A stretch of DNA of 64,000 nt from Purpureocillium takamizusanense (GCF_022605165.1 NC_063070.1:2542001-2606000), one strand, 5' to 3'; shown: positions 36,025 to 48,821, counted from the first letter of the stretch. Program-made: numbers and translations. Notes: a model not told the origin generated them from the sequence alone.

Positions 36025-37847
36025 TCTCTTGAGCCACCTTTGTCGTCGTTGCCTGCACGTCAACAAGTCGTCTAGGAGGCGGGATGCCGACGCCGGCAGG
36101 GCGGGAACGACGAAAAGGAGCTGTCACGGTGGTGGTGGTTGGTTGGTTGGTTTGGCTTCCAGCTGCATCAAGGTCGAACACCCACGGGCTCCGATACAGC
36201 CGGACACACAGTGCCAATCCTGGCTCCCCGGCATCTCGGGTCTCTCTACTACAGGTATGGACCACTCACGAACTGCCGGTACTACCCACACCCGCCCGCC
36301 CGGGGAGCCAACCCAACCCTACACCACCGAGCAAATCCAACGCGTCACAACAGTAATAATGCAAAGCAACGACACATGCATGCCTGCCTTCCCTGTTTGA
36401 CATCGTCCCATCGGACTATCCCTCCCCCTTTGACGCGCATCTACGTACGTACGTTACCATCTGTTATCTTATCTTCTCCCCTCCCCCTGCCGGCAGTGCC
36501 CTGCCACGCGCGACATCTGTTGTATCAAATCCCAGACCAGCAACAACATAATCACCCCCCCCCCATGATCCTACACCTCGACATGGCACGAGTCCAGGGC
36601 CGGCTCTGCTTCACAACAGCGCAATGCCAGGGGAGAATCCTTGCACCACCAGTCCTACTTGATCTATAATTGCAGACGAAACCAACAAGCCAAAGTGCTG
36701 CTGCTACCTGCCATCTACATCAGCAGACCACGGTAAATTATATCTTCCTTTCACGCACACATTTTCATTTCCCATGCCACTGCCGCTTTCTGGCTCCCTC
36801 ACTCCCCCAATGACGTTTCCCGCAAGTGCGGACTCATTAATGATGACGGCCAATGTGTCTTTTCCCTCTCATCGCGCATCTCACACCACACCCTCATCAT
36901 CATCCATGGCTATATTCCACTACAGTATAAACCTCAATCAAACATCGCCCCCCGGTCTTGCCCGCCCGCCCGCGTCATCTCCATCCACGCCCGCGTTTCC
37001 TTCACTCTTCCCTGCCTAATGCCCATGTCAATATTCAAAAAGACAAAAAGCCTACACCCACATCCATGTATACGCCGAACGCAGACGGCCGCCCGCCCCC
37101 GTCGTCCCCCCGTTAGCCCCATGCCCCCATATCCATCCATCCACCCATCCATCCATCTCCGATCCACGGCCGCCCGCGCGACCGTCCCACAGGCTTGTCC
37201 TATGTCACGATCGGCAACAAGGGTCCCTGCCTACGGCGACTGGACGAGCGGCTCTTCGCCCCGACAGCGCCGGGCCGCTCCTCCTCCACCCACCCGCGGA
37301 GCATTCCCTCCATCCATCTTCCCGCCCTCCCCATTGCCTTAGTCCCTGCTGGCGAATTAACCTTAAAAAATCCCAGCCAGCCACGCCGCCGCTATTCATC
37401 AGCGAAATCAAGGAAGAGGAGAAGCGGCAGCAGTAGCAGGAGGCGTTAAAGAAACGGAGCCACCAGGTGAGATCCGGGAAGAGATGGAGGGGGTATCGTC
37501 ATTGCTCAATCGCGACTAGCTGTGCTGCGCTGCGCTGTATAGTGCAGAGCGGTGCGGTGCGTTGCAGTGCGGTGCCCTGCCCGTCCCGCCCGGCGCCCCC
37601 TACAAGCGCCTCCTTCGTATTAGACATGTTTCCCATCACCATCAATATACGTCCAAAAGGTTCGCCCAGAATAGAAAGCAACTTCCTCTTTCCCTGGCAG
37701 TGACCTGCGTCGCCTACCACTCCGTCACACCGAGTTGCGCCGCTAATAAACACATTCGCCCGCGGCCAAGCAGTTGGTACCAATCATTGACTCGAGGTAA
37801 GCACAGGGGTATTTACGAGCAAAGCCTTCCAGAGACGTGCGCTGCCT

Positions 37848-37868
37848 ACACACACACACACACACACA
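37848..37868. repeat. AC dinucleotide microsatellite
   Basis: About ten AC units in the 3' flanking DNA of the coiled-coil gene. Confidence 0.9.
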
Positions 37869-38021
37869 AAAGAAACAAAGGGAGCACGCCAGTCTGAAGC
37901 CGGATTAGCTCGTCGGCTGTCGTCGGCCCTATGACGTCTGCGTGGTCCCTGGGTTCGTGATCGAATTGAGAAGCCTAATCACATATTGTCAGCTTGGCCT
38001 CTCCAACGACCGGCGGAGCAC

Positions 38022-41000
38022 CTACTGAAGGTTGCGGTCCCTCATTTCACGGTCGAGGGCGTCAATCTGCTTCGCCGTGAGGCGCGCTTTACTTAGCTGA
38101 AGAGAAGCCATGTCAGCGCACGTCCCTTCAGGTCGAGCACCGCAAGCAGCCGCGTAAGCAAGGGGCTCTCGCACCGAAGCCAATGCCGCTGAAGAGTGGT
38201 CTCCGTCGTCTTCCTCACCTTCCGACTCATCACCGTTTGTTCCAGCAGCCTCGTCACCGCCCTCCTCGGCATATCGGCTGCTGGCCAGCCCCTTAGGCTT
38301 GCCGGCCTTTGCCTGTAGCCGCGGTCAGCTATGCTCGAAAGTCCCCTCGCCTCATCATCTTACCTTTGCCTCGGCCACCTCGGCCTCCTTGACCTTGAGC
38401 TGCGCCTCGAGTTCGTTCACGCGCTTCTCAATGTCCTCGGCCCGCTTGACCGTGTCCTCCAGCTTCCCTTGCAGCTCTTTGGCGTTGGTGTTGGCCTCCT
38501 CAACGAGCGCTGTCATGCTGTCGTTCAGGTCCTTGTAGTCTGCCTGCGCCGTCTTGGATCGGGCCTCCGCTTCCGCTTTGTGTGCCTCCAATTCTTTCTG
38601 CGCAAGCTCCAGGCTGTCCTTCATCCCGGCTAGGGTCTCATGGGCTGCCGTCAGCTGCGCCTGGGCGGCGTCGACCTCGTCCTGCTTGGCCTTGAGTGTC
38701 GACTCCACAGACGAGCTTGCCTCGCCGTGTGACTTCTTCAGGGCCTCGAGTTCCCGGCGCAGGGCATCCGCCTCGGAGGTGTCGGGTTTGGCGCTCTTCA
38801 GCGCATCCAGATCAGCGAGAGCAGTCATACGCTCCATCTTCTCGTGGGCGAGCTGCTGGCCCATCTCCTCCACCTCGGCTTGTGCCTTGGCTAGAGCCCC
38901 TTGCGCGTCTTCCAGCGCCTTCTCCAACCTCGCGTTGGCCTCCGCCTGCTGTGCAATCTTGTCCTCGAGACCCGTGTTGCTGTTCTTGTACTCGGCGATG
39001 GCATCCTCGAGGGACTTGGAGTGGTCCGCTGTCATTTGCTCCAATTCCTGTCTTGCCTGAACGCCCTTTGCCTCCAGCTGTTCCATGACCTCCGAGTTGA
39101 AGTTCATGAGCTCCTCAACCTTGGCAAAGTGCTTCTCCTGGAGCTCCTGCCTTGCCGACTCTACCGCCTCCAGGCTTTCAGCCTGCGCCTTCTCCAGCTC
39201 GGCCTTGGCTGCCTCAAGTTCGGATCGAACGCTGTCCAGCTCGGCAACATGGGCACTGGAGCCGGCGTCCTTGGCAGAAGCCAGTTCTGCCAGGTGGGCG
39301 GCCGTGGTCGTTTCCTTCTCGTTGGCATGCTCCTTCTTGAGCGCGTCGAGGATCTCGGTGTGAGAGGCCTTGAGAGCCTCTAATTCCTTTGCGAGAGCTG
39401 CCTCGCTCTGCTCCTTAGCGACGTTCAGCTCATCGGCGTGTTGGGACTTGAGGGCTTCAATCTGGCCAATGTGCGCCGACTTGTCCGCAGACGCGCCGGT
39501 CTTGGCAGACTCAAGCTCCTCGGCGTGGCTCGCGCGCAGCGCATCGAGCGTCGCCTGATGCTCTTTTTCCTTCTTCTCCAGCGCTTCGACGGCGGCGGCG
39601 TGCTCGGCCTTTGCAGCGGCGAGGGCCTCGCCGCCGCTGGCGGTCGCCTCCTCAGATGATGCCTTGAGCTCATTGTGCTGAGCCTCGAGCTCCTCGAACT
39701 TGCGCTTGAAGAAGGCATCGCCACGCAGGCTTTCGATTTCGTTCTCGTAGTCCTGTGACAGATTCTTCATGCGTTCGTCGTGCATGGCCTTGAGCTTCGA
39801 GATCTCGTTCTCCTTGTCGGCCAGGGCAGTGTGCGCCTCGGTGGACTTGGCCTCGAGTGCCGTGATCTGCTCCTGAGCCGTGGCAAGGGCAGTCTCCTTG
39901 CCGGCCAGGTCACTCTGGATCTGAGCGAGCTGCTCATTGAACGAATCCAGCTCACCCTTGGTAGATTCGGCAGCTTTACCGGACATCTCAAGCCTGGCCT
40001 TGAGCTCGGCGATTTCGCTCTCCAATGTCGCAATCTGCGTATTGTAAGCCTGCTGTTCGGAGCGGGACTTGTCGCTGTTCGCCGACTCCAGCGCCTCGTG
40101 CGAGGCGGTGAGCTCGTCAATCTTCTTTTGAAGATCAGCAACAACAGTCTCGTGGCTGGCCTTGAGCTCAGACAGAACAGTCTCATGCGATGACGCATCG
40201 CTCTGACCCTTGGCAAGCTCCTCTTTGTGTTTAGCCTCTAGCTCCTCGATGGTGCTCTGGTGCTGCCCGGTCAAGGAGGACTGCAGCTCCTCGATCTTTG
40301 CGGACTGCTCATCGAGAGCCTTCTGCAGAGCACTTTCGCTGGCCTTGAGCTTTTCGTCACTCTCGGCCTGAATCATTTCCAGCGACTTCTTCACGGCCTC
40401 GAGCTCGGACTCGACCGAGTCCTTGGCGCCAATGGCAGCCGCCAGGTCGATCTTAAGCTTGTCAAGCTCCGCCTCGGCCGCCTGCAGCTTGTCGGAAACG
40501 TCGCCCACGCGGCCCTCCAGTGTGGCCACGGTCGCCTCGTGCTCCGACTTGAGCGCCGCGACAGCGTCCTCGCTGTCCTGGGCAGGGTTCTCCTCGGCAT
40601 CCTGGCTCGGAGCGGGAGCGCTAGCCGCCTGCTGCTCGCGGAGCTCCGAGATAGTCTCCTCCGAGCTTTTGATCTGCGCCTTCAGGGTCTCAATCTCAGC
40701 AGTGCCCGCGGCGACCTTGGACCTAAGATCCTCGAGCTCCTTGGTAGAAGCAGTAGAGGCGTCGGACCTAGCAGCGGGGCGGGTGGCCGTTCGGGTCGCA
40801 GAGGCGGCAGCGGGCACGCCGACGGTGGAGAGTCGCTTGCGAGCCTCGGTAGTGCCCGTAGTCGCAGCCGAGCGCGACGCGGTGGCCGTTCGCGTCGCCG
40901 AGGTGGCGGTGGTGCCGGTCCTAGGGGCAACGGTGGAGGTCCTCGGGCTCGCGGTCGCAGAAGTCGACGAAGCCGTGGGCCGACGAGCAGCGGCCGCGGC

Positions 41001-41534
41001 GGTGGTCGTCGTCGTCGTCGCCGGCTTCTTGTCGGTCGGGGTCCGGCCAGGACTGGACATGATGGAGCTGGTCCTCCGGGCGGCGGAGCCCAAGGTCGGC
41101 TTCTTCTCGTCCTCGCTGGCGCTCACGCTCGGGCGGCTACGGTGGCTTGCGGTAGAGATAGAGGCAGCCGTTGAGCGGCGGCCAGTTGTCGTGGTGGTGG
41201 TGGGCGGACGCGTAGGGGGCTTGGCCATGCCACCGGCGGTGCGGGTCGTCGCCGCGGTCGTCGCGGGCTTGGAGCCGGTGGAGGAGGAGGCCGTGCCGGG
41301 GCGACGGGTGGTCGTGGTCGAGGTCGCGGCCGTGCCGGGGCGCTTAGCAGCTACCGGGGCCTTGGACTCGCCGTTGGCCTTGGGCGTTCCCTTGGGAGTT
41401 TCCTTGGGAGCCTCCTTGGGCGTGCCCTCGGGGGTTGGCGTCGCCTCCTTGGGCGTCGACGGCTCGGCGTGAGCATCGGCGGGGGGTGCGTCTTGAGGCG
41501 GCGCGACCTCGACGTTCTCCTTGTTGTCAGACAT
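38022..41534 (-). CDS. Long coiled-coil protein with basic Ser/Thr/Pro-rich N-terminal region
   Basis: Exons 41534-38364, 38312-38175 and 38096-38022 give 1127 residues. The start MSDNKENVEV was chosen because the open frame upstream of it is pyrimidine-rich leader with no protein-like pattern. Residues 1-55 contain repeated KEAPKETPKGTPK-like units. Residues 55-270 are basic and rich in Thr, Ser, Ala, Pro and Arg (RRPGTASSS, RRTSSIMSSPGRTP), a composition common in microtubule-binding regions. Residues 270-1050 are an almost unbroken heptad-type coiled coil rich in Glu, Lys, Leu and Ala. The last exon adds a short conserved-looking end (ARLTAKQIDALDREMRDRN). The second intron (38097-38174, CTGAC branch, CTTCTCTTCAG acceptor) is also readable through; splicing is preferred. 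A cytoskeletal or tethering role is inference. Confidence 0.82.
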
Positions 41535-44052
41535 TATATTTCGCTTTCGGTGGGCAGGCGACGCGACGCTGCATTGTCCTGTTAGCAAGCGGAAGCTCCA
41601 GGACTGCGGACCACAGCTATATGAGGGGCAAGCATCGGTGACCAAATCACTGAAATGGGGAGTAAGGGTCCGCGAAGGGCCGCCGCAGAGACAGTGATGG
41701 ATCGATGCATGGGGGAACGACGGAGAGGCGGAAGCTTGTAGGCCAATGCCAAGCTTACCTGTTTGTCTGGTAGCACAAAGGCGTTTGTGCGGCAGTCGAG
41801 CTCGCTCACAGGACACAAGCAGTACGTACGCAGCGGAAAAGGAGAGGGTGTACAGCAGCAGCACAATCCGCAGCAGCAGGGTCAAAAAGGGGGGGCCAGG
41901 CACGCGTGAGGTTCCTGGATCCCTCGAATGACCAACCAACCGAACTGCGATTGAGAGGGGGGGTAGAAGACGACGTGTAAACCAGCAGCGGCAAAGAAGA
42001 ACGCGACGGAGAGTTGGGGAGGTGGAAAAATGTTCCAGGGGGGAGGAGCAAGCAGGTGTGGAGGGACGAGGAGGGAGCTTGGATGCGGTGGCCTTGGCCC
42101 TCAGGACGGGATGGCATGAGGTGGATTGCTGGGGTGGCATAGCGTGGCATGGGGATGTGGCGGTGGGCGCACGCGTGCCGGTAGGCGGGCGGTCGGGCCT
42201 CTACCTTAACGTGGCGACGAGGAGAGGGGATCTCTGGAAGAAAAAAAAAGGGCCGCCCGCAGGAGCTTCATCGTCCTGTCAGGGGAGGTTATTATCGCGC
42301 AACTGCTGCGTCCAGAGCACCTGCACTTTCCGTACAAAGTCAAGTCACGGAGACCCAGGTACCTTACCTGAGGCAGGTTATGAAGTGCTCGACACCGCCT
42401 CTATCCGTAGCCAACAAAAACGAGAGTCTGGCGCTCGCTGGATGCCAATGGAAGCAAGCCGTCTGCCTTCTTCCTAGTTACTGCCTACCCTTCGCAGAGA
42501 TGCCCTCGCTTCCATGTTCAGCAAGCACCTCGAGCTATGAGCGTCCCACGTCGGCAGTCGTCGCAACCCGGTCTCGTCCCAAGCTGGAACAACCGTCCCC
42601 CCTCCCCCCCCCCCTCCGAACCGGGCCCGATCATTCCATGACGACGGCCGGTGCCGACTCGATGCCCAACGCACTCCCGTCACTCTCGTGCCCCTCCCCC
42701 GTAACTCATCTGTAACGACGCCTTTTATGCGAGGCCGACCAAACCCGGCGCCACGGGCATCTGTCTCTTCATCCCATCCGCGCGCCACGTCCTTGTGCTC
42801 GCTCGTTCACCCAGCAATTGTCACGGCAGTCACTCTTCTTTTTATTTCATTTTTTTTTCTTTGGTGCGCTATTGCCGCACGCCGAGGCCCCCCCCTTCCC
42901 CTTCCCTTGCCGCTCGCTCCCCCCCAACAAAGTGGCAATCAAAGTGATGGCCCTCTCCGAGATTACCACCTGAGCCACCACTGCCACCATGACCCAAATT
43001 GAGGACCCTTTTCTCCCTCAGCCCTCTCTTTCCCTTGCCTCCTTTGTTGCCTGGCCTCCATTCCGCTACCCGCAGAGGCGACGGACGGCACAAACGCTCG
43101 CCCTTTTGACCTCGAAATCTCCACAAATGGAGCGCCGACGCGTCGCGTCGACTTCTTTTTGGCGGTGTGGCGCTCGCGGCCGGTGGGTCTCGTCGTCGCC
43201 CCTTCCGTCCTGGTCTTGGCGTGCTGGAGACCCTGATGAGCGCGAGTGAATGAAGCGAGCGAGCGAGGAGCGAACGAACGAACGGGTCCGGCAACGGATC
43301 ACCGTGGACACCCCCTTTTGGCTGTGATGTGACGCCGCGGCATGCCTCCCTGTGCAAGCGTGTGTGCTCAGCAGCAGCAGCAGCGCCGACGGACGGTGCC
43401 ATTCGCCCACGTACGTACGAAGCAAGCACAACCATTTCGCACAGGGCCGTGCTTTGCGCCCGCAAGCCAATGCCACTGGTCTCTCGCAACCTCCCAGAGA
43501 ATTCGAGGCGGACGGTGCCTGAGCCGTGTTACTGATCGCCCTCCCCCCTCCATCATACCCGTGCGCGGCTGGTGATGATGTGGCAGCCATTCGTTGGGCG
43601 TGCCTCGTGGCCACACCGTCCCCCGGCTCTAGCCTCGCTTTATAGTACGCATGTAGACCCGATGTGGAATGAACAACTCGTGCAGATAACCCAGACTAGC
43701 ATTTGCAACGATAGAGCTGTGCCGCTTACTATGCGGCTAGTGCTGGTGGTAGTAGTAGACTATGCGAAGCTGACTGCCGAAGATTCGGCACGTACCTGGG
43801 ACTAATGCACACGCTGATATGGCGCTCGGGGCCCGGAAGACCCCTTGTCCTTTCTTTACAGATAGCAAAAGCTGAGAACGGCAATAACAAGAAAGACATT
43901 TCGCCTGCTATGGCCCCAAAAAAACCAGAGATCATCGACGCTTGTCGCCATCTCCTTGTCAGATCGCCACATACTTCCGCCGCGCAGCGTATGTCATCCG
44001 CCCGAGCCTTGGGACAACACCATGCCCAATGAATGTGAAGTCGCTTCTGGTA
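41535..44052. other. Intergenic region upstream of the coiled-coil gene
   Basis: About 2.5 kb with the leader and promoter of the coiled-coil gene on one side and the 3' flank of the AT-hook-like gene on the other. Contains C-rich and T-rich runs and a palindromic cluster of GGTACC/ACCTTACCTGAGG type near 42355-42380. No gene is seen. Confidence 0.45.
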
Positions 44053-45774
44053 TCAAGCCCCTGCCATTTCCCTCAGTTCCGCGACTCGCCGACGGACTTC
44101 ATATTCGGTGCGGCCGGGGACCAGGCCTACTAGCGTCTCGATCTTGGGGTTCGAAACCTTGTCGAGCGTGTCGCGCAGTGCCTCGTCCTCCCATATGCGC
44201 CAACCGTGATCTCTCAGATACTTGTCCTCGATGAGGATTCTTTGCGATGCTTCTCGAACCAGCTGCATCTGCCGTTCCTGCTTGTCGCGTTCGTCCCTCG
44301 CCTCCTTTTCACGTATCCTGCGCGTTTCCTGCTGCATCTGAGTCGCCATTTGTCTGTGCAAACGCTGGTTCAGGGGATCGTCTGCCTGCTTCAGTTTGTG
44401 GAGCAAGTCTCCCAAGTAGGTTTTTATTCGCCGACGGTTCGTCAACGTCATTTTTTCGTTTTTGGTCGCGGCCTGAATTCTATTTTCGTCCAGCTGCGGT
44501 TCTAACACCATGTACAGCTGCAGGCACCAGGCGAGAACAAGGCGGGGGAGCTCGAGAGCGGAGGGGATGAGGAGTCCTTCTACAGGTAGAGGAACACCAG
44601 CGTCTGATGTCACGAGGGTGCCCACGAGGACGGCCTCTCTCAAGCAGAGAACTAGCATTGGCATGACCTTCTTGCAAATGCCTGTTCTCGCAGCTTTGGT
44701 CAGTTGCAGCCGTGGGTCTGTGACCCGCGCAGTCGCTCGACCTACCGCCTCTAGGGCAGTCTTGATGGTTTCCTTTTCGGCTCGAAGGTGACCGGCCTGC
44801 TGTTGGTATTTGGGTATCCTCGGGATCCGTTTAAGGATTCTTATCAGCTCGTACGTCATTTGGAATAAAGCCCTCAAATCTTTCGTCCCAAGTTCCTTTG
44901 CATGGCGCTTCAGCCAATTGGTACCCCTCTCGTGGCCGTGCGGTAGTAGCTCGTCCGCGTAGTCGTTGTCACCCGTCCAGCCGCGCTTCGCCATGAGTTT
45001 CAGCATCAGACTGAGCTTCTCTAAGCTGACTATCGATGGCTGGACTTCGGGGCCCTCAGCATCCACAGCGCCCTCTGCAGTATCTGCGACATTGGTTGTG
45101 ATGGTGACCCTCTCTGCAACTCTAGTAGGTATATCCTTCGCGCCAAGTCCTGTCTCGACATCATGCTGCTTCTGCTCTGGGGACTCATCGCGATCCAGTT
45201 TTTCATTCAGCCGGTCAGGCGGCTCCGAAGACGAGCCATTGGCGCCCAACTCCGGCGACCGTGTTTTCTGTTGCAAACCTGAGCGCTTGGCAGCAGGGCC
45301 CTCAGGATTGTCGTCACTGAGAAAGTCGACGAGATGAGCGTACAGGTCCTCATGCTCCTCTAGCGACTGTTGAGATGCTAGGCTTGGTTTCTTCTGGGGC
45401 TCTTGCGAACGCGTTACACCCGCGGAGACGTTGATCTTGTTGTAGAAGTTGTGATTTTGCGGTGCCTCTTCATCCTCTTCAGCCTCTGTTGCACTGCCAT
45501 CATTATTGTTGATGCTGCTGTTTGGGGCTGCGACCTTGGTGCGAATCCTAGTTCCACGGCGTGCTGGCCTCTTGGGTGGTTGCCCAGGGGACCCGTCATT
45601 TAGCGCACGCTTCTTCTCAGCGGTTGCCGTCGCGTCCTCTCGTCCCATGGCGGCGGCGGTCTTCAGCGCACGGGATCGCGTCTGTCGAGTCGACAAGCCT
45701 GCCGGAGCATTTGTCTCCGCGTCCGTGGGCTTTGGGCCCTTCGCAGCCCTGGGCCGACCGACGGGACGTGGCAT
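44053..45774 (-). CDS. Uncharacterised nuclear protein with N-terminal AT-hook-like motif
   Basis: Single-exon gene, 573 residues from the ATG at 45774. The first residues, MPRPVGRPRAAKGPKP, contain a GRPR AT-hook core. A second basic patch (KRPARRGTRIRTK) follows near residue 67. Residues 75-235 are acidic and disordered. The C-terminal half is helical and better ordered: SLEKLSLMLKLMAKRGW, TYELIRILKRIPRIPKY, a block ending VLCLREAVLVGTLV, a charged helix of Arg/Glu/Gln residues, and a final segment IWEDEALRDTLDKVSN..GRTEYEVRRRV that looks like a Myb/SANT-style helix set. The frame stays open upstream to 46272 with some protein-like stretches, so a longer N-terminus or an upstream exon is possible. 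I do not recognise the family; a chromatin role is inference from the motifs. Confidence 0.72.
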   Translation of the reverse strand: MPRPVGRPRAAKGPKPTDAETNAPAGLSTRQTRSRALKTAAAMGREDATATAEKKRALNDGSPGQPPKRPARRGTRIRTKVAAPNSSINNNDGSATEAEEDEEAPQNHNFYNKINVSAGVTRSQEPQKKPSLASQQSLEEHEDLYAHLVDFLSDDNPEGPAAKRSGLQQKTRSPELGANGSSSEPPDRLNEKLDRDESPEQKQHDVETGLGAKDIPTRVAERVTITTNVADTAEGAVDAEGPEVQPSIVSLEKLSLMLKLMAKRGWTGDNDYADELLPHGHERGTNWLKRHAKELGTKDLRALFQMTYELIRILKRIPRIPKYQQQAGHLRAEKETIKTALEAVGRATARVTDPRLQLTKAARTGICKKVMPMLVLCLREAVLVGTLVTSDAGVPLPVEGLLIPSALELPRLVLAWCLQLYMVLEPQLDENRIQAATKNEKMTLTNRRRIKTYLGDLLHKLKQADDPLNQRLHRQMATQMQQETRRIREKEARDERDKQERQMQLVREASQRILIEDKYLRDHGWRIWEDEALRDTLDKVSNPKIETLVGLVPGRTEYEVRRRVAELREMAGA

Positions 45775-47305
45775 GGTGTTTGGCGAAACGCGTGATTGGC
45801 CGTCTGTGTTGGCAAAGTCGCACAACAAGACGCGTGGCGCACGGCGACCCTTGATTGGAGGGCCAGCGAGCCCATGTGAGGGTGATGTCTGCAACGAATG
45901 CAAACCGGGCGACTTGCCGGAGGCTCTCGCCGGTGCACTGACACGATTCTCGTAACTTAATGACGAGAGCTTCTCCTGTCGGGCTGTGGTCGGGCTAATT
46001 GAGTGACTGAAGAGGGTAGCGCGGCGGACGTTGATTGGGTGTGTCAGCCAAGCATTCCTTCCGCGCTTGTTGCGCTGAAGCAGACGGCGGACCATCACAG
46101 GGAAGGCACGTCCTGGCGCCTGAGCGCTGACCCATCTAGGAAACAGGCAGGTCACAATTAAGCCTCCAGTAGTTGTCAACCTAAGGTAGTACTGTTCAAC
46201 CCTGAGTTTAAGGTAGCCAGGGGTCAATAACTCTTTCTTCATCAAATCAAGTGGATTTCCCAGCAGCATCAACCCATCAAAGTGACCCGTCCGACCCGGA
46301 TGACGTGCCTTTGCGGGGCCAAGAAATATTCGAGGCTATAAAGACTAGCCGCTAGCCCAAATCCCAACTGTACGGATCAAGAATCGGACGCGGCCCATGC
46401 CTCCTGTCTCTTGCTGTTGAGAATGAAGGCTGAAGTGATCGAGGAGTATGGTTTGCGCGCGATGGCACTGCGGACTTTCTTAGTTCCCCGCCTGCGCACC
46501 TGGTTGTAAGACGGGCAGCGGGGTCTGAAGCTCGGGTGGGGGCGACCCACGTGCCTGCCCCTGGCAAGAGCTACCCGACTATAACAACTTGGGTACACAC
46601 CACTCACTGTAGGTACGAACCCGCTTCGTCCCTCGTCAGCGGCTTCTAGTGCACTTGACGTAGCGACTTACACGAGCTAAATCACCACGAGATAAAGACA
46701 AGAACACAGCTTATGTACGACAAAAAGTCCCGCATTCTGGTAAACTGCGGAATCCTTGATGCGTGATGTATCAAAAAATCATCTCGGCGAAATCACACCA
46801 TCCTTTCATTCAGACAGAGGTCGACTGACGAGAGTCGTCGCAATCAATCTTGTCAACAGCGTCGACTCATCTTGGCTTTGGCAAACACCAACTTACACCT
46901 TTGAAACAAGGACACCAAGCCTCCACAATTGCACGTCTCTATTCCAATAGTCTAGCATTATAACCTGCAGCTCAAGCAACTGATACTTTCCAATTCCCTC
47001 CTTCGCAAAGGTTCGTCGCAGCATGTGAAAGTGACCCCCCCTCGTGCCCGCTGACTAACCCCACACGTCACCACCCACTACCCACTACCCCTCGGAGGGG
47101 CAGCTCCATCTTCAAGACGTGATGCGACACCCCCAACTTCACACGGGTCCTCACGCTCTCGCAGACCATCCCCATTCCAGTCCTCCCCTCGTGGACGAAT
47201 CTGACACACACCACAATCCCATTGTCACAAGGAAAGTCAATCAATTGGAGACTTGACCGCCCCGGCCTGAGAGCAACGTGCGCGCAGCATAGCCCACCAC
47301 CAACC
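45775..47305. other. Divergent intergenic region
   Basis: About 1.5 kb between the AT-hook-like gene (-) and the PTPA gene (+). The first 500 bases may include extra coding sequence of the AT-hook-like gene. The rest is AT-richer DNA likely to hold both promoters. No RNA gene is seen. Confidence 0.4.
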
Positions 47306-48821
47306 ATGGCCTCCGTCGCCGCCGCGGCGCCCATTCCTACCTTGCAGCTCGTCGACACGAGCTCCCTGCCGTCCTTCACCAAGCCTGTCAAGCGCATCCA
47401 CGAGGGCCCGGACGTCAAGCGCTTCCTCACCTCCCTCGCCTACCGGGACATTGGCCTCTTCATCCTACAGCTCAACAGGGCCCTCTGCCCGCGCCTCCCC
47501 TCCGATCCCGCCCTGCCGCCGTCTTCCACGTCGCCTTCGTCTGGTGCGGCCGCAACCACCCCCATCACCACCGCATCCTCCCGCAAGGCCACCGTCTACC
47601 CCCTGAAACCCGGGTCGCCGACCTCCGTGCCGTCCATCCAGGTCCTCCAGAAGCTCCTCTCCGAGATAGAGGCCCTCGTCGAGCAGGCGCCGCCCGACCC
47701 CGGCCCGCGGCGCTTCGGCAACGTCAGCTTCCGCGCGTGGTACGCCCTCGCCGAGGACAAGCTCGATGGCCTACTGCGCGCGGGCTTGCTCGGCGAGACG
47801 CTCGACCTAGGTGGCGGCGCGGCCAGGGACGAGGTCGGGAGCTACCTCCTCGGCGCGTTCGGCAGCGCGCAGAGGCTTGACTATGGCACTGGCCACGAGC
47901 TCAGCTTTGTAGCCTTCGTAGGCTGTCTCTGGAAGCTGGGCTTCTTCAAGGATGGGTCGGACATGGACGGGAGCATCGAGCGCGAGATTGTGCTCAACGT
48001 CTTCGAGCCGTGAGTCGGGAAACTCTCTTTCACACATCTTTCTCGCTGACACCTCCCCTCTCTTTAGGTACCTCCGGGTCGTGCGCAAGCTCATCCTCAC
48101 CTACAACCTCGAGCCCGCGGGCTCCCACGGGGTCTGGGGCCTCGACGACCACTCCTTCATCGCCTACATCTTCGGCTCCGCGCAGCTCACGCGCCCCATC
48201 CACGCCTCCTCGACGGACCCCATGCCGCTCGAGGGCTCCGTCCCCGGCGCGCCCAGACCCAGCGACGTGACCAACCGCGCTGTCGTCAACGCCCAGCGCC
48301 AATCCAACATGTACTTCTCCGCCATCGGCTTCATCTACGACGTCAAGACGGGCCCCTTCTGGGAGCACTCCCCCGTCCTCTTCGACATCTCGGGCATCCG
48401 CGACGGTTGGGGCAAGATCAACAAGGGCATGATCAAGATGTTCAATGCAGAGGTCCTCTCCAAGTTCCCCGTCGTCCAGCACTTCCCTTTTGGTTCTCTC
48501 TTCTCCTGGGACGTCGACCCGCACGCGTCGACGCCCCTGCAGAGCGTCCACATGGCCAATCAGCCCATCGCGGCTGGGACTTCCGCGCATGCGCCCATGC
48601 CGGCACCTCCCCCCGGCGTCGGCGGTACTGCTGCGCCGTGGGCTCAAGCTACCAGAATGCCTCCGCCCTCGGGTCCCGGGATCCCATACACAACGGCGAA
48701 CCCGCCAGGCCCTAGAAGTGGTACGTTGGGGACGAGACCACCGCCAGGCAGTACAACTGATTTGGGTTCGACCACCGCACAAATTACAGTTACAAAAGCT
48801 CCGTGGGCAAGAGATACTTGA
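47306..48821 (+). CDS. rrd1: PP2A activator, PTPA-type peptidyl-prolyl isomerase (RRD family)
   Basis: Exons 47306-48009 and 48068-48821 (58-base GTGAGT...TTTAG intron, phase agreement) give 485 residues. Family marks are the N-terminal [20 protein letters not shown] segment, the YGTGHELSF motif, and [20 protein letters not shown], which is the PTPA signature, followed by [14 protein letters not shown] and [15 protein letters not shown] proteins bind the PP2A catalytic subunit, catalyse prolyl isomerisation and help load active-site metals (established knowledge). A Pro/Gly-rich C-terminal extension of about 110 residues after the conserved core, and a Ser/Thr/Ala-rich insert at residues 70-95, fit the longer RRD1-type proteins of filamentous fungi rather than the shorter RRD2 type; this paralogue choice is less certain. 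Confidence 0.92.

Larger units (their letters stand above)
34022..38021. other. 4-kb gene-poor stretch
   Basis: Lies between the start of the membrane-protein gene and the 3' end of the coiled-coil gene, both on the minus strand. Open frames here have no domains or credible splicing. The sequence is rich in simple repeats: CTCG near 35621-35641, CCG at 35999-36024, ATCC at 37131-37157 and AC at 37848-37868. No RNA gene is recognised. Confidence 0.5.

Noticed and set aside
35358..36032. 224-codon plus-strand frame
   Set aside because: Driven by CTCG and CCG repeats; no domain.
42869..43614. Overlapping minus-strand frames of 180-206 codons
   Set aside because: Arg/Gly/Ala-rich GC-driven frames without domains; probably the 3' flank of the AT-hook-like gene.
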